DNA of 64,000 nt from Bacteroidales bacterium (GCA_003249955.1 QKHS01000015.1:62001-126000); one strand, 5' to 3'; shown: positions 8,668 to 19,051, counted from the stretch's first letter. The notes: generated from the letters alone by a model not told the origin. Program-made: numbers and translations.

Positions 8668-11349
8668 ATGAATTACAGCAATAAAAAATCTGATAAAAAA
8701 AGAGTCTCCGAAAGCGAAGCCGAATATTTAAGACAGGAAAACGAGGTTTTACGAAACACGATATCCAGACTCGAGCAACTTTTCAGGAACACTACTATCG
8801 GCATGTACCAAACCACCCCGGATGGACTTGTAATACAGGCAAATGAGCCTCTTATAAAAATGCTTGGCTACGATTCGTTTGAGGATTTAAAACAACATAA
8901 CCTTGAAGACGATGAATTGATTACTTCCCGCGACCGTGTTATATTTAAAGAAAAAATTGAAAAAGACGGCTTTATAATAGGACACGAAACCCAATGGTTA
9001 AGAAAAAACGGCGAAGAAATATTCATAAGAGAAAGTGCAAGAGCAATTAAAGATGAATCCGGGAAAATTATTTTTTACGAAGGGACAGTTGAGGACATTA
9101 CTTCCAGAAAATTAAAAGAAACAGAACTGATAGAAAGCGAAGAGAAGTATCGTAAACTGGTAGAACTAATGCCAAACGGAGTTGTTATTCATAAAGACAA
9201 TATAATTGTTTATGCAAACGAAGCTATTGCGAAAATAATAAAAACAAAAAGCTACAAAAATCTGATAGGGCAAAATATTTTTAAGTACATACATAAAGAT
9301 TATTACAAACTGATTACATTCAGGCTTAAACAAAGTCTTGAAGGAAAGGCTATTGCTGAGTTAACTGAAGAAATATTTTTAACGGAAACCGGGAGTGAAA
9401 TACCTGTTGAAGTATGCACAGTACCTTTTGAAATGAACGGGGACACTCACTTTCTGACAGTTGTAACAGATATTACAGAACGCAGGCTTGCTGAAAAAGA
9501 AATAAAACTATCGGAAATTACATATCGCGGAATGCTGAACAGTGTTTCAGAAGCAATATTTATTCAGGACATCGAAGGCATTTTTATTGATGTTAACAAA
9601 ACTGCAGAATACTTTTACGGCTACGAGCACAACTTTTTCATAGGTCGCTCTCCGTCAGACCTGTCTGCAGACAACCTCAACAACATAAAAAAAATAAAAC
9701 AACAAATAGTCGCTGCATACAATGGAAAACCTCAGATATTCGAATTCTGGGGAAAGAAATCCGACAACACGGTTTTCCCGACAGAAGTAAGTCTGGTTTC
9801 AGGCTTATATTTTGGGAAAAAAGTTGTTCTGGCTGTTGTAAGAGATATTTCAGAACGTATAATCAGCGAACAAAAGCTTATTGAAAGTGAAAGAAAATAC
9901 CGTAACCTGATTGATTTTGCCGTTGGTGGTATTTTACTTGGCAATTACGAAGGATATATCCTGGAAGCAAACTCATACATATGCACTTTGATGGGCAGAA
10001 GCAGGGAGGAAATTATAGGCAAACATATTTCTGACGGATTTTTCACAGAAGAAAGTTTAAAAAAATCGCCGTTGCTGTTCGAAAAACTTAAAAACGGATT
10101 ATCTGTAATAAATGAAAGAGAAATTGTACGACCCGACGGAACTATTGTACCTATTGAGATGCACACCAAAATGATGCCTGATAAGACATACCAGACAATC
10201 TACCATGACATTTCGGAAAGAAAACTAAAAGATAGTCAGATACTTGAAGCCAAAGACCTTGCTGAGAAACTTCATTTAAATAAAGAAGCCCTGTTAAAGG
10301 CTATGCCTGACATACTGTTCACCTTCAATAAAGACGGACAAATAATTGATTTTTATTCTAATTTCAGAAATGTCTATTTCTCTCATCCCGAGCAGTTTAT
10401 GAATAAAAATGTAAATGAAGTATTACCTCCTTTTCTTGCCGAAATTACTCAGAAAAACATTAATAAGGTTCTTTCGGGCAAAGACATGGCAAAATACACA
10501 TACGAGCTTGAAATTAACGAAAGAACACTGCACTTTGATGCCAGAATGGTTTACCTTAATCAGGATACTGTACTGGCAGTTGTACGCGACATAACCGAAA
10601 GAATGATGCTTATTTCCGATCTTAATAAAGCAAAAATAAAAGCAGAAGAAAGCGACCGGCTTAAATCAGCATTCCTTGCCAATATGAGTCACGAAATACG
10701 AACTCCTATGAACGGAATTCTGGGATTTACAGATTTACTAAAAGATGATGTTACAAATGAAGAAAAACACGAGTATCTTGAAATTATAGAAAACAGTTGT
10801 AACCAGTTATTGATGATTTTAAACGATATAATGGAGATATCAAAAATAGAAGCCGGAATTGTTAACAAAAAAATAGAATCAATTGTCATTAACGATTTTA
10901 TTCAGAATATATTTACAGAAATGCAGGGACTGGTTCCAAAAGACAGAAACATTAAACTGATATTGTCAGCAAATATTCCTGCAAAAAAAATAATAGGACT
11001 GTCAGATACAGTGAAACTTAAACAGGTAATCACAAACCTTATAAATAATGCACTTAAATTTACCGAAGAAGGAAGTGTTGAATTAGGATATAATTTATTG
11101 TCCGACTCATTCATTGAATTTTACGTAAGCGATACAGGTCTGGGAATAAGTAAAAATGATATTGATAAAATTTTTAACCGCTTTGTTCAGATTGACAACA
11201 AACTGTCTGTTCAAAACAGTGGCTCAGGTCTGGGGCTGTCAATATGCAAAGCATACAGCGAAATTCTGGGAGGGAATATAAGTGTTGAATCTGAAGAAGG
11301 AAAAGGAAGCCGGTTTATTTTGACAATTCCATTAATAACTTACAGCTAA
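8668..11349 (+). CDS. Multi-PAS sensor histidine kinase
   Basis: An 893-residue kinase without a signal peptide or membrane span, so probably cytoplasmic. After a short coiled coil (20-35) there are about five PAS units (roughly 35-150, 160-275, 283-395, 400-515, 525-645), most ending in the DI(T/S)ER-type PAC signature. The HisKA domain holds the phospho-acceptor His675 in NMSHEIRTP. The ATPase domain has an N box (about 790), DTGLG (Asp822) and GSGLGLS (about 852). It has no receiver domain and no response regulator next to it, so its partner is unknown. The ligands of the PAS domains cannot be read from sequence. Confidence 0.92.
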   Translation: MNYSNKKSDKKRVSESEAEYLRQENEVLRNTISRLEQLFRNTTIGMYQTTPDGLVIQANEPLIKMLGYDSFEDLKQHNLEDDELITSRDRVIFKEKIEKDGFIIGHETQWLRKNGEEIFIRESARAIKDESGKIIFYEGTVEDITSRKLKETELIESEEKYRKLVELMPNGVVIHKDNIIVYANEAIAKIIKTKSYKNLIGQNIFKYIHKDYYKLITFRLKQSLEGKAIAELTEEIFLTETGSEIPVEVCTVPFEMNGDTHFLTVVTDITERRLAEKEIKLSEITYRGMLNSVSEAIFIQDIEGIFIDVNKTAEYFYGYEHNFFIGRSPSDLSADNLNNIKKIKQQIVAAYNGKPQIFEFWGKKSDNTVFPTEVSLVSGLYFGKKVVLAVVRDISERIISEQKLIESERKYRNLIDFAVGGILLGNYEGYILEANSYICTLMGRSREEIIGKHISDGFFTEESLKKSPLLFEKLKNGLSVINEREIVRPDGTIVPIEMHTKMMPDKTYQTIYHDISERKLKDSQILEAKDLAEKLHLNKEALLKAMPDILFTFNKDGQIIDFYSNFRNVYFSHPEQFMNKNVNEVLPPFLAEITQKNINKVLSGKDMAKYTYELEINERTLHFDARMVYLNQDTVLAVVRDITERMMLISDLNKAKIKAEESDRLKSAFLANMSHEIRTPMNGILGFTDLLKDDVTNEEKHEYLEIIENSCNQLLMILNDIMEISKIEAGIVNKKIESIVINDFIQNIFTEMQGLVPKDRNIKLILSANIPAKKIIGLSDTVKLKQVITNLINNALKFTEEGSVELGYNLLSDSFIEFYVSDTGLGISKNDIDKIFNRFVQIDNKLSVQNSGSGLGLSICKAYSEILGGNISVESEEGKGSRFILTIPLITYS

Positions 11350-11369
11350 AAAAGCAAATAAGCAACTGT

Positions 11370-12035
11370 TTAATAATAGCAATTATAAAAAACCGTGTCG
11401 CCCGGGATACAATAAGTCTTCGTACCCCGTATTTGTGATTCTTCATTATGTATGGATATCGAATAAATCAAAACACTGTCTCCCCCTACCACACTACATA
11501 AAAAACTTGTGTCAATATCTGCTCCGTAAAAATAGTGAAAATCTCCTGAACAGCAATTTTCACATTCTTCATTTATTCTTTCTATACGTACCTTAAACTG
11601 ATCACCGTCATTATACGGAGATTGATTTCGGACTTTTACAAAAACATACGATTCTCTGGCAAAAGCCTGATCTTTTTCATAATGACTCATCTGATCCACA
11701 GGATCAAACTCATAACTTGCAGTATGAAAGCCGTCTTTAACAAAACGAAGCCTGAATTTGAAATAAGAATTATTTTCAATTTCAAATGAGTAGTTGCCTG
11801 ATGCATCTGTTGTTGTTTCTGCCATAAGTTTAAATGCAGAACTCAGGCTGGCTGACGAAACCACTGAAGCATCAAGATAAACTTTAACTCCTTCAACAGG
11901 TTGCTCAGAAGACATATCTGTAATTGTACCGCTGAATGTATTTATCTCTTCGTCTTTACACGACAGGAATGACATCAGGATTACAAACCCGCTGATTGTC
12001 AAAAACTTACATGATATTAAACCAATTTTTTTCAA
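11370..12035 (-). CDS. Lipoprotein with carboxypeptidase-regulatory-like domain
   Basis: A 221-residue protein whose N-terminus ends in a lipobox (MSFLSC, modified Cys about residue 26) followed by acidic KDEE. Residues about 32-110 form a CarboxypepD-reg/CNA-B-like beta sandwich (GTITDMSSEQPVEGVKVYL ... GNYSFEI). The C-terminal half contains a CENCC cluster of unknown purpose. The best start is a TTG at 12035, because no in-frame ATG precedes the signal sequence. It is probably attached to the outer membrane. Function unknown. Confidence 0.7.
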   Translation of the reverse strand: MKKIGLISCKFLTISGFVILMSFLSCKDEEINTFSGTITDMSSEQPVEGVKVYLDASVVSSASLSSAFKLMAETTTDASGNYSFEIENNSYFKFRLRFVKDGFHTASYEFDPVDQMSHYEKDQAFARESYVFVKVRNQSPYNDGDQFKVRIERINEECENCCSGDFHYFYGADIDTSFLCSVVGGDSVLIYSISIHNEESQIRGTKTYCIPGDTVFYNCYY

Positions 12036-12085
12036 AATACAGGGATTTTTTAATATGTTTTCAATTTATAATATTTAACTTTAGC

Positions 12086-12093
12086 CAAAATTA
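12086..12093 (-). promoter_or_regulatory. -7 promoter box TAATTTTG for the lipoprotein gene
   Basis: On the minus strand this box gives a leader of about 45 bases before the TTG start at 12035. It overlaps the space where the divergent pepD promoter (TAACTTTA, 12076-12083) should lie, so the two promoters may interfere. Confidence 0.45.
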
Positions 12094-12110
12094 ACAAAAA
12101 TATTAATATC

Positions 12111-13568
12111 ATGAGTATTTTAGGTAATCTTGAGCCAAAAAATGTTTGGCAATATTTCGAACAAATCACGCAGGTTCCGAGACCATCAAAAAATGAAGCC
12201 AAAGTAATAGAATTCTTACTTGACTTTGCCAGAAAAAATAATCTTGAAGGGAAACGTGATGAGATAGGGAACGTATTAATAAAAAAACCTGCAAGTCAGG
12301 GAATGGAAAATGTAAAGTCCGTATTACTTCAGAGCCATATGGATATGGTTTGTGAGGCAAACCGTGACATGAAGATTGATTTCGACAACGATCCTATTAC
12401 CCCGTACATTGACGGAGAATGGGTTAAGGCCAAAGGAACCACACTGGGGGCAGATGACGGTATAGGAATGGCTGCACAAATGGCAATCTTAACTGATAAC
12501 ACCCTGCAACACGGACCTATAGAATGTCTTTTCACTGTTGACGAAGAAACCGGACTTACAGGAGCATTTGAAATTAAACCAGGTTTTTTCAATTCACAGA
12601 TATTACTCAATCTTGATTCAGAAGATGAAGGTGAAATATTTATAGGCTGTGCCGGTGGTATTGATGCTGTTGCAACATTTGACTTTGAAAAAGAAAACGT
12701 TCCGGCAGGCCATACAGCTTATAAATTTGTGGTAAACGGACTTAAAGGTGGACACAGTGGCGACGAAATTGACAAAGGATACGGAAACTCAAACAAAATA
12801 GCTAACAGATTTCTTTTTCTGATAACAAAAAATTTCAATGCCAGACTTTCTGATTTCGATGGAGGAAACAAACGTAATGCTATTCCCCGCGAAGCAGAAT
12901 TTACTTTTACTATCGAAACATCAAAAACTAACGGGTTATTAAAAGACTTCGAAATTTTTAAAACTCAGATTGTAAAAGAAATTGTAATTACCGAGCCAAA
13001 TATTAAACTTACTCTGGAACAGACCGAACTTCCTGCTTTTGTTATTGATGCAAAAACGCAGACGAACCTTAGCTTCGCGGTTTATGCATGCCCTCACGGA
13101 GTACACGCATGGAGCCCTGCAATTCCAGGATTTGTAGAAACTTCAACCAACCTGGCATCTGTTAAATTTAACGGCAACAATATAATTGTTGTTACCAGCC
13201 AGAGAAGTTCACTCGAATCAGGAAAAACAGATATAAACAATATGGTAACTGCCGTTTTCGAACTGGCCGGAGCAAAAGTAGAATCAGGAGAAGGATATCC
13301 TGGATGGGCGCCAAATCCAAATTCCGAGATTCTGACAATTGCAGAGAAATCTTATGAAAGACTTTTCGGCAAAAAACCGGTTGTACGTGCTATTCACGCA
13401 GGACTGGAATGTGGCCTTTTCCTCGAAAAATACCCGGATCTCGATATGGTTTCATTCGGGCCTACTCTTCGCGGAGTACATTCACCTGATGAAAAAATTG
13501 AAATAAAAACAGTAAAAATGTGGTACGGACACCTGCTGGATGTTCTCAAAAACATACCCTCAAACTAA
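12111..13568 (+). CDS. pepD: Aminoacyl-histidine dipeptidase (peptidase D)
   Basis: A 485-residue cytosolic M20/C-type di-zinc peptidase that splits Xaa-His and other dipeptides. Metal-site motifs are present: QSHMDMV (His76, Asp78), GADDG (Asp115, Asp116) and the catalytic DEETGLTG segment. GGHSGDEI, the dimerisation-domain motif, and a late RAIHAGLECG zinc-ligand motif are also typical of PepD. Length matches the family. It is a single gene ending in a strong terminator. Confidence 0.95.
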   Translation: MSILGNLEPKNVWQYFEQITQVPRPSKNEAKVIEFLLDFARKNNLEGKRDEIGNVLIKKPASQGMENVKSVLLQSHMDMVCEANRDMKIDFDNDPITPYIDGEWVKAKGTTLGADDGIGMAAQMAILTDNTLQHGPIECLFTVDEETGLTGAFEIKPGFFNSQILLNLDSEDEGEIFIGCAGGIDAVATFDFEKENVPAGHTAYKFVVNGLKGGHSGDEIDKGYGNSNKIANRFLFLITKNFNARLSDFDGGNKRNAIPREAEFTFTIETSKTNGLLKDFEIFKTQIVKEIVITEPNIKLTLEQTELPAFVIDAKTQTNLSFAVYACPHGVHAWSPAIPGFVETSTNLASVKFNGNNIIVVTSQRSSLESGKTDINNMVTAVFELAGAKVESGEGYPGWAPNPNSEILTIAEKSYERLFGKKPVVRAIHAGLECGLFLEKYPDLDMVSFGPTLRGVHSPDEKIEIKTVKMWYGHLLDVLKNIPSN

Positions 13569-13573
13569 AATTT

Positions 13574-13602
13574 AAAAGCTGTCTCCGGACAGCTTTTTTT
13601 TT
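13574..13602 (+). terminator. Rho-independent terminator of pepD
   Basis: AAAAGCTGTC / TCCG loop / GACAGCTTTT followed by a T-run, beginning 6 bases after the pepD stop. Confidence 0.9.
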
Positions 13603-13758
13603 GATATTTTCAAAGGGTTATACAATTTACATGAGAATCACATAACGTATATGGAAATTAATAATCCTTAATAAAACGAAATACCCGAAAAATTTACAAA
13701 CCTGCTCACAAACAACTTTTTTCAGGAAAAACTTCATAAAGTTTAAAAATATAGTTCC

Positions 13759-13766
13759 TATTTTTG
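13759..13766 (+). promoter_or_regulatory. -7 promoter box TATTTTTG for the porin gene
   Basis: TAnnTTTG box 23 bases before the ATG at 13790. Confidence 0.55.
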
Positions 13767-13789
13767 CCGGCCTAACAAAAAACAGAAAT

Positions 13790-15058
13790 ATGAAGAAAGT
13801 TCTACCTGCATTTTTAACAATTCTTACATTTTTATGCGTATCTGCCGGGCTATTGGCACAAACAACCGAGAATAACAAAGCCTTCGGCGTTAGTTTTCAT
13901 GGTTATGTAAAAAACGATTTCTTTTACGATAGCAGACAAACTGTTGATGCCCGTGAAGGCCATTTATTATTATGGCCTAAAGCTCCGTCACCGGACCCGA
14001 ACGGAGTTGACATAAACGATCACGGCAGCTTCAATTTCCTTGCTATTCAAACCAGGCTATCTGCAAAAATTACCGGCCCTGATGCATTAGGAGCAAAAAC
14101 ATCAGGTTTTTTCGAAGCAGAATTCTTCGGACACTCAGATGCCGATATCAATGGATTCAGACTTCGCCATGCCATAATAAAATTTAACTGGGAAAAAGCG
14201 GAATTATTAACCGGACAATTCTGGCATCCTATGTTTACTCTGGAATGTTACCCGGGCACAGTATCGTTTAACACCGGTCTGGGATTTCAGCCATTCTCAA
14301 GGAATCCGCAAATTAAATATTCATATAAAATCGGGGATATTAAAATATCTGCTACCGCTTTTAGCGAAAGAGATTTTTCTTCAAGAAACATCGCGGGAGT
14401 TGCCAGTAGCTCTTATTTAAGAAACAGCGAAATGCCGGCATTCAACATCAGTGCCAACTACGGCAAAGAAGACAAAGAAAAAGGAACAGCATTTAATGCC
14501 GGTTTCGCAGCAAACTATATCTCAATTCTGCCAAGCCTTACAACATCTGCCGGATTTCAAACAAATCAAAAAGTAAATGCCTTGTCCGGCATCGTTTACG
14601 CAAATGCTAAATTAAGTAAAATAAACTTTAAGATAGCCGGAGTATATGCTGAAAATGGCTGCAACATGACTATTCCCGGAGGATTCGGAGTTCTCGACAC
14701 ACTTAATTTAACAACTGCTGATGTAAGCTATATCCCTACCCGTTCTGCAATAGGATGGATAGATATATCTTCAACCGGTAAAGTATGGCAGTTCGGAGTT
14801 TTTGCCGGGTACAACAAGAATCTGGGTACGGCTAAGGATCTTAAAGGACCTTTTGGCGGACTAGGAACAAATATAGAACACCTTTACAGAGTTTCCCCGA
14901 GAGTAAACTACTTTGCCGGAAAAGTTCAGATAGGTGCCGAAATTGAATACACGGTTGCAGCTTATGGCGATGGAACTTACAATTCAAAAGCAGTTCCTTT
15001 GAACGCTAAAGAAGTTGGCAATCTAAGATTTATTCTGGGAATATACTACCACTTCTAA
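13790..15058 (+). CDS. DcaP-like outer-membrane porin
   Basis: A 422-residue protein with a signal peptide (cleavage near LLAQ) and a single long beta-barrel. The segment FHGYVKNDFFYDSRQ and the following block (GFFEAEFFGHSD ... LRHAIIKFNWEKAELLTGQFWHP) resemble DcaP-type trimeric porins of Gram-negative bacteria. The terminal GIYYHF ends in an aromatic residue, as expected for recognition by the barrel-assembly machinery. DcaP porins pass anionic or aromatic compounds, but substrate cannot be inferred. It is monocistronic, with its own promoter and terminator. Confidence 0.75.
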   Translation: MKKVLPAFLTILTFLCVSAGLLAQTTENNKAFGVSFHGYVKNDFFYDSRQTVDAREGHLLLWPKAPSPDPNGVDINDHGSFNFLAIQTRLSAKITGPDALGAKTSGFFEAEFFGHSDADINGFRLRHAIIKFNWEKAELLTGQFWHPMFTLECYPGTVSFNTGLGFQPFSRNPQIKYSYKIGDIKISATAFSERDFSSRNIAGVASSSYLRNSEMPAFNISANYGKEDKEKGTAFNAGFAANYISILPSLTTSAGFQTNQKVNALSGIVYANAKLSKINFKIAGVYAENGCNMTIPGGFGVLDTLNLTTADVSYIPTRSAIGWIDISSTGKVWQFGVFAGYNKNLGTAKDLKGPFGGLGTNIEHLYRVSPRVNYFAGKVQIGAEIEYTVAAYGDGTYNSKAVPLNAKEVGNLRFILGIYYHF

Positions 15059-15073
15059 AAGACTAAAAACAAT

Positions 15074-15114
15074 AAAAAAAACAGACATTGCTTTTATACG
15101 AGGTCTGTTTTTTT
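15074..15114 (+). terminator. Rho-independent terminator of the porin gene
   Basis: AAAAACAGAC (15077-15086) pairs with GTCTGTTTTT (15103-15112) and a T-run follows. Confidence 0.85.
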
Positions 15115-15127
15115 AATTTAAAATATT

Positions 15128-15135
15128 TACTTTTG
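15128..15135 (+). promoter_or_regulatory. -7 promoter box TACTTTTG for the methyltransferase gene
   Basis: TAnnTTTG box 37 bases before the ATG at 15173, just after the preceding terminator. Confidence 0.5.
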
Positions 15136-15172
15136 CCTTTAAACAATATCGCTTCAAAAAAGTTAATAGACA

Positions 15173-15745
15173 ATGGAAGATAAAAAATTTAACCCGGCAA
15201 ACAAAAAGAAGCTGAATAATCCCCAGAGATTAAAATTTATTCCGATTGAAAGAATTTCGGAGATATTGAATATTACAAGCTCCGGTAATCTTGCCGATTA
15301 TGGTGCCGGAACAGGATTTTTCACTTTCAGGATAGCAGATCTGTATCCGGATTCCAGAGTTTTCGCGCTCGACATCGAAGAGCAAATGATTGAAGAAATG
15401 TACGATGCTGCTGAATGCGACAATGTTTTCCCACTGCAGATTGAAGATAACGAAATGCCTTTTGCCAAGGACGATTTGTCGGCCGTATGGAGCATTGCTG
15501 TTTATCACGAAATGAAAACTCCTCAAAAATGGTTGAAAAACGTTTTAAAAACCCTTAAACCCGGAGCAAAATTACTTATTGTTGACTGGTCAACAGATCA
15601 AAAACCTGAAGTTGAAGCGGGCCCTCCTGTTTCGCATAGGGTAAAAACAGAAACAGTAATTTCCGATTTAACTGCTGCCGGATTTAAAAACATTAAAATC
15701 GAAACAGGATTTTTAAATCATTTTGGCATAAGTGCGGAAAAATAA
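15173..15745 (+). CDS. Class I SAM-dependent methyltransferase
   Basis: A 190-residue Rossmann-fold methyltransferase. Motif I is ADYGAGTGFFTF (about residues 41-52), followed by an acidic motif II (LDIEEQM) and the later motif LKPGAKLLIVDW. This matches the UbiE/Methyltransf_11 group. The substrate is unknown, and no quinone genes are nearby, so a UbiE role is unlikely on context. The N-terminus is Lys/Asn-rich. Confidence 0.85.
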   Translation: MEDKKFNPANKKKLNNPQRLKFIPIERISEILNITSSGNLADYGAGTGFFTFRIADLYPDSRVFALDIEEQMIEEMYDAAECDNVFPLQIEDNEMPFAKDDLSAVWSIAVYHEMKTPQKWLKNVLKTLKPGAKLLIVDWSTDQKPEVEAGPPVSHRVKTETVISDLTAAGFKNIKIETGFLNHFGISAEK

Positions 15746-15866
15746 TGTCACCTTTTAAGACTATGTATTTACTGATTTTTTAATTCTGAATCAGGCATAA
15801 AAGTTCCCTGATAAAAACTTTTCAAAACAAATAACATTTCCTTAACAATAATTCAAAAACTTATTG

Positions 15867-15874
15867 TAATTTTG
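15867..15874 (+). promoter_or_regulatory. -7 promoter box TAATTTTG for fusA
   Basis: TAnnTTTG box giving a leader of about 100 bases. Because it overlaps the upstream in-frame TTG (15872), it excludes that codon as the start and supports the ATG at 15980. Confidence 0.55.
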
Positions 15875-15979
15875 CAGGCTTTTTCAGGTTGGCTATTTCA
15901 TTGGCAAAACAAATTAAAACCCACTGACTACCAACAAGTTACAGAAACAAGATTTATTAAATTATATTTATTTTTTACA

Positions 15980-18052
15980 ATGTCATTAAACAAATTAAGA
16001 AACATCGGTATCGCGGCGCATATTGATGCCGGTAAAACAACATTAACAGAAAGAATTCTTTTTTTCACAGGAACCAACAGAAAAGTAGGCGAAACTCATG
16101 ATGGCGCAGCCACTATGGATTTCATGAAACAGGAACAGGAACGCGGTATAACTATAGCTTCTGCTGCAATAACATGCAGATGGAACGATCATCAGATTAA
16201 TCTGATTGACACACCCGGCCACGTTGATTTCACTGTTGAAGTAGAGCGTTCTTTACGTGTCATTGATGGTATGGTGGCTGTATTTTGTGCAGTAGGCGGT
16301 GTTGAACCCCAAAGCGAAACAGTTTGGAATCAGGCCGACAGGTACAGAGTTCCGCGTATTGCTTTTATTAATAAAATGGACAGAACCGGTGCTGATTTTC
16401 AGGAAGCTGTAAATCAAATGAACAAATACCTTGATGCCAATGCTGTTCCTATTCAGGTTCCGATGGGTGCCGAAGACTCTTTTGCAGGTCCTATTGACAT
16501 CATAAAAATGGTTGCTTACAATTTTGACAATAATGTAAGAAAAGAAATACCTATTCCTGACGAATATGCTGAACAGGCTCTTACTGCCAGAAATTATCTT
16601 GTTGAAAAGCTTGCTGATTTTGATGATACAATCATGGAATACTTCCTTGAGGAAAAAGAAGTTCCTTCGGAAATGATTACAAAAGCTCTCAGAAATGCTA
16701 CTTTAAAATTATTAATAACTCCGGTATTCTGCGGTGCTGCTTACCGTAATATGGGAATTCAGCTTTTGCTGGATGCTGTTGTTGATTATCTTCCGTCTCC
16801 GGTTGATGTTGGAGCTGTTGTAGGTGATGATATGGATATTGAAGGCAAAACCCATACAAGAAATCCATCTTCAAATGATCATTTTTCTGCTTTAGCATTT
16901 AAATTAATTAACGACCCGTATGTTGGTCAGCAAACTTTTATCAGAATCTTTTCGGGGAAACTTGTAAACGGAATGCAGATTTACAATTCTTCAAAACTTA
17001 AATATGAAAGAATCGGCCGTATTTTCAGAATAAAAGCAAAAGAGCGTGAAGAAATTCACGAAGCCGGCGCAGGAGAAATTGTAGCTCTGGTAGGTATGAA
17101 ATATACCAAAACCGGGGATACCCTTTGCGACCCGGACAATCAGCTCCTTCTTGAATCAATTCACATTCCTGTTTCTGTAATAGAATTAAAAATACAACCT
17201 GCAAAACAAAAAGACAAAGAAAAACTTGGCGAAGCTTTAAGCAAATTGGTAAATGAAGATCCTTCATTTTCTGCAAGATATGATGAAGAAACAGAAGAGA
17301 CTATTATATCAGGAATGGGCGAACTTCACCTTGAGATAATGGTGGACAGACTGAAAGAAGAATTTAAAATGGATGTGGAAATCGGAGAACCTTCTGTAGC
17401 ATACCGCGAAACCATTACAGAAATTGTTGAATCCAATTACAAACACTCAAAACAAACAGGTGGTAAAGGTCAGTTCGCACATACTCTTATAAGAATGGAG
17501 CCTAATACAGGTAACGGATACGAATTTGTAGATCTTATAAAAGGCGGAACAATACCTGGAGAATATATTCCTTCTGTTGATAAAGGTGTGCGCAAAATTA
17601 TGGACAGAGGTATTCTCGCAGGATTCCCGGTTGTTGATGTTAAAGTTGTGTTGTTTGACGGAGGATTTCACCCTGTTGACTCTTCTGACATGGCATTCCA
17701 GGTGTGCGCGCAGGAGTGTTTCAAACAAGGTTTCAAAAAAGCCAAACCAATTTTGCTTGAGCCTGTAATGAAAATAGAAGTCAATACTCCTGACGAATAT
17801 ATCGGAGATGTTGTAGGAAACCTTAACCGACGTCGTGGCAAAATCGAATCTATGCGCCGCTATCGTAAAGGCTCACAGAAAATTACCGGTCTCGTTCCAT
17901 TAATGGAAATGTTCGGTTATTCTACCCAGCTAAGAAACATTACTTCAGGCAGGGCTAATTACTCTATGGAATTTTATCAGTACATGGCTTTACCTTCGGG
18001 AGTACAGGAAGACGTATTGAAAAAACTTGCCGAGAAGAAACAAAATAAGTAA
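15980..18052 (+). CDS. fusA: Translation elongation factor G
   Basis: A 690-residue GTPase that drives ribosomal translocation. All G motifs are intact: AHIDAGKTT (G1), RGITI (G2), DTPGH with its catalytic His (G3) and NKMD (G4). Domains II-V follow, including [10 protein letters not shown] and the domain IV loop. It lies outside any ribosomal-protein operon, so it may be a second EF-G paralog. The intact GTPase motifs argue against the GTPase-deficient EF-G2 type described in Bacteroides. The ATG at 15980 ([10 protein letters not shown]) is chosen over the TTG at 15872. The next gene follows 28 bases downstream. Confidence 0.95.
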   Translation: MSLNKLRNIGIAAHIDAGKTTLTERILFFTGTNRKVGETHDGAATMDFMKQEQERGITIASAAITCRWNDHQINLIDTPGHVDFTVEVERSLRVIDGMVAVFCAVGGVEPQSETVWNQADRYRVPRIAFINKMDRTGADFQEAVNQMNKYLDANAVPIQVPMGAEDSFAGPIDIIKMVAYNFDNNVRKEIPIPDEYAEQALTARNYLVEKLADFDDTIMEYFLEEKEVPSEMITKALRNATLKLLITPVFCGAAYRNMGIQLLLDAVVDYLPSPVDVGAVVGDDMDIEGKTHTRNPSSNDHFSALAFKLINDPYVGQQTFIRIFSGKLVNGMQIYNSSKLKYERIGRIFRIKAKEREEIHEAGAGEIVALVGMKYTKTGDTLCDPDNQLLLESIHIPVSVIELKIQPAKQKDKEKLGEALSKLVNEDPSFSARYDEETEETIISGMGELHLEIMVDRLKEEFKMDVEIGEPSVAYRETITEIVESNYKHSKQTGGKGQFAHTLIRMEPNTGNGYEFVDLIKGGTIPGEYIPSVDKGVRKIMDRGILAGFPVVDVKVVLFDGGFHPVDSSDMAFQVCAQECFKQGFKKAKPILLEPVMKIEVNTPDEYIGDVVGNLNRRRGKIESMRRYRKGSQKITGLVPLMEMFGYSTQLRNITSGRANYSMEFYQYMALPSGVQEDVLKKLAEKKQNK

Positions 18053-18080
18053 TAATCACTATCTTTACAAAAAAAAACAG

Positions 18081-18911
18081 ATGTACGAAGCAGGAAAACA
18101 CCACAATCTCAGGATAATATCAGTAAAAGATGATATTATCACCTTTGATGCAGGACAATTCGGCGAAATAGAAGTCGTAAATAATGACCTGATAATTAAA
18201 TACAAAGCCGGTGAGACTGCTGATGTTTTCCTGCTTCCAGAATCTGATGGTTCCGTCAAAGGATTTCTGGGAAAAGCTATTGCTAACCTCGGGGAATTCG
18301 CCAGACTAAGAGTGGTTTCAAATACAGAATACGGTTCTTTTTTTGACATCGGAATAGAAAAAGACCTGTTCTGTCCGTTTCAGGAACAAAAGACAGACCT
18401 TGAAGTAAATCACTATTACATTGTTTATGTTTATCTTGACGAAACTACAAACAGACTGGCAGCGTCAACAAAAATCGAAAAATTTATTCTTGACGAAAAA
18501 CCTGAATTGCAGGAAATGCAAAACACAGAAATACTTATTTTAAATAAGACTCAACTGGGATATAACGCAATAGTTGAAAACAAATATCACGGATTACTTT
18601 ACGAGAACGAAGTTTTTACAGAATTAAAGCCTGGTCAAAAGTTAAACGCTGTAATAAAAAAGATTCGCGAGGACAATAAAATTGACCTCAGATTATTTAA
18701 AAATGACCATACAGACATTTCAGGTTTCGAGACAATGATAATTAATTATCTTAAAGCTCACGGCGGACAAATGCACCTGAACGACGAATCAGAACCTGAG
18801 GAAATTTATGAAGCTTTCGGAATCTCGAAAAAAAACTTTAAAAAAGCTCTCGGAGCTCTGTACCGAAAAAAAGTTATTGACTTAAAGAGTACTAATGTGA
18901 AATTATTGTAA
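18081..18911 (+). CDS. S1 RNA-binding protein, CvfB/YitL-like
   Basis: A 276-residue protein built of consecutive S1-like OB domains (about 1-65, 66-140, 145-205) and a C-terminal winged-helix-like region (about 215-276), the architecture of the CvfB family. The segments GEFARLRVVSNTEYGSFFDIG and LYENEVFTELKPGQ are typical S1 strands. CvfB proteins bind RNA and affect virulence-gene or general expression in Gram-positives; the role in Bacteroidota is unknown. The ATG at 18081 is preferred to the TTG at 18027 inside fusA. It is probably cotranscribed with fusA, which ends 28 bases before. Confidence 0.85.
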   Translation: MYEAGKHHNLRIISVKDDIITFDAGQFGEIEVVNNDLIIKYKAGETADVFLLPESDGSVKGFLGKAIANLGEFARLRVVSNTEYGSFFDIGIEKDLFCPFQEQKTDLEVNHYYIVYVYLDETTNRLAASTKIEKFILDEKPELQEMQNTEILILNKTQLGYNAIVENKYHGLLYENEVFTELKPGQKLNAVIKKIREDNKIDLRLFKNDHTDISGFETMIINYLKAHGGQMHLNDESEPEEIYEAFGISKKNFKKALGALYRKKVIDLKSTNVKLL

Positions 18912-18980
18912 TTTAGGTATAAAAACTGTTTTTTTTCTTTTTTTTGCATTTTTTCTAAAAAAACCTACTACTTTTTTAGT

Positions 18981-19006
18981 TTTGAATTAAAAAAAACACT
19001 TATTTT
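18981..19006 (+). promoter_or_regulatory. Promoter of the RRM gene (-33 TTTG, -7 TTATTTTG)
   Basis: TTTG at about 18981 and a near-consensus TTATTTTG ending near 19006 are about 18 bases apart. The predicted start of transcription falls at or just before the inverted repeat 19011-19051, giving a leader of about 75 bases. Confidence 0.45.
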
Positions 19007-19010
19007 GCAG

Positions 19011-19051
19011 TCAGGATTAATATTATCTCTAACCCGTTTTATTAATCCTGA
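19011..19051 (+). promoter_or_regulatory. Leader hairpin of the RRM gene (12-bp stem, 17-base loop)
   Basis: TCAGGATTAATA (19011-19022) is the exact reverse complement of TATTAATCCTGA (19040-19051). Very U-rich RNA follows (about 19053-19086). The arrangement could act as an attenuator, a temperature-sensitive leader or an autoregulatory site for the RRM protein it precedes. Confidence 0.7.
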
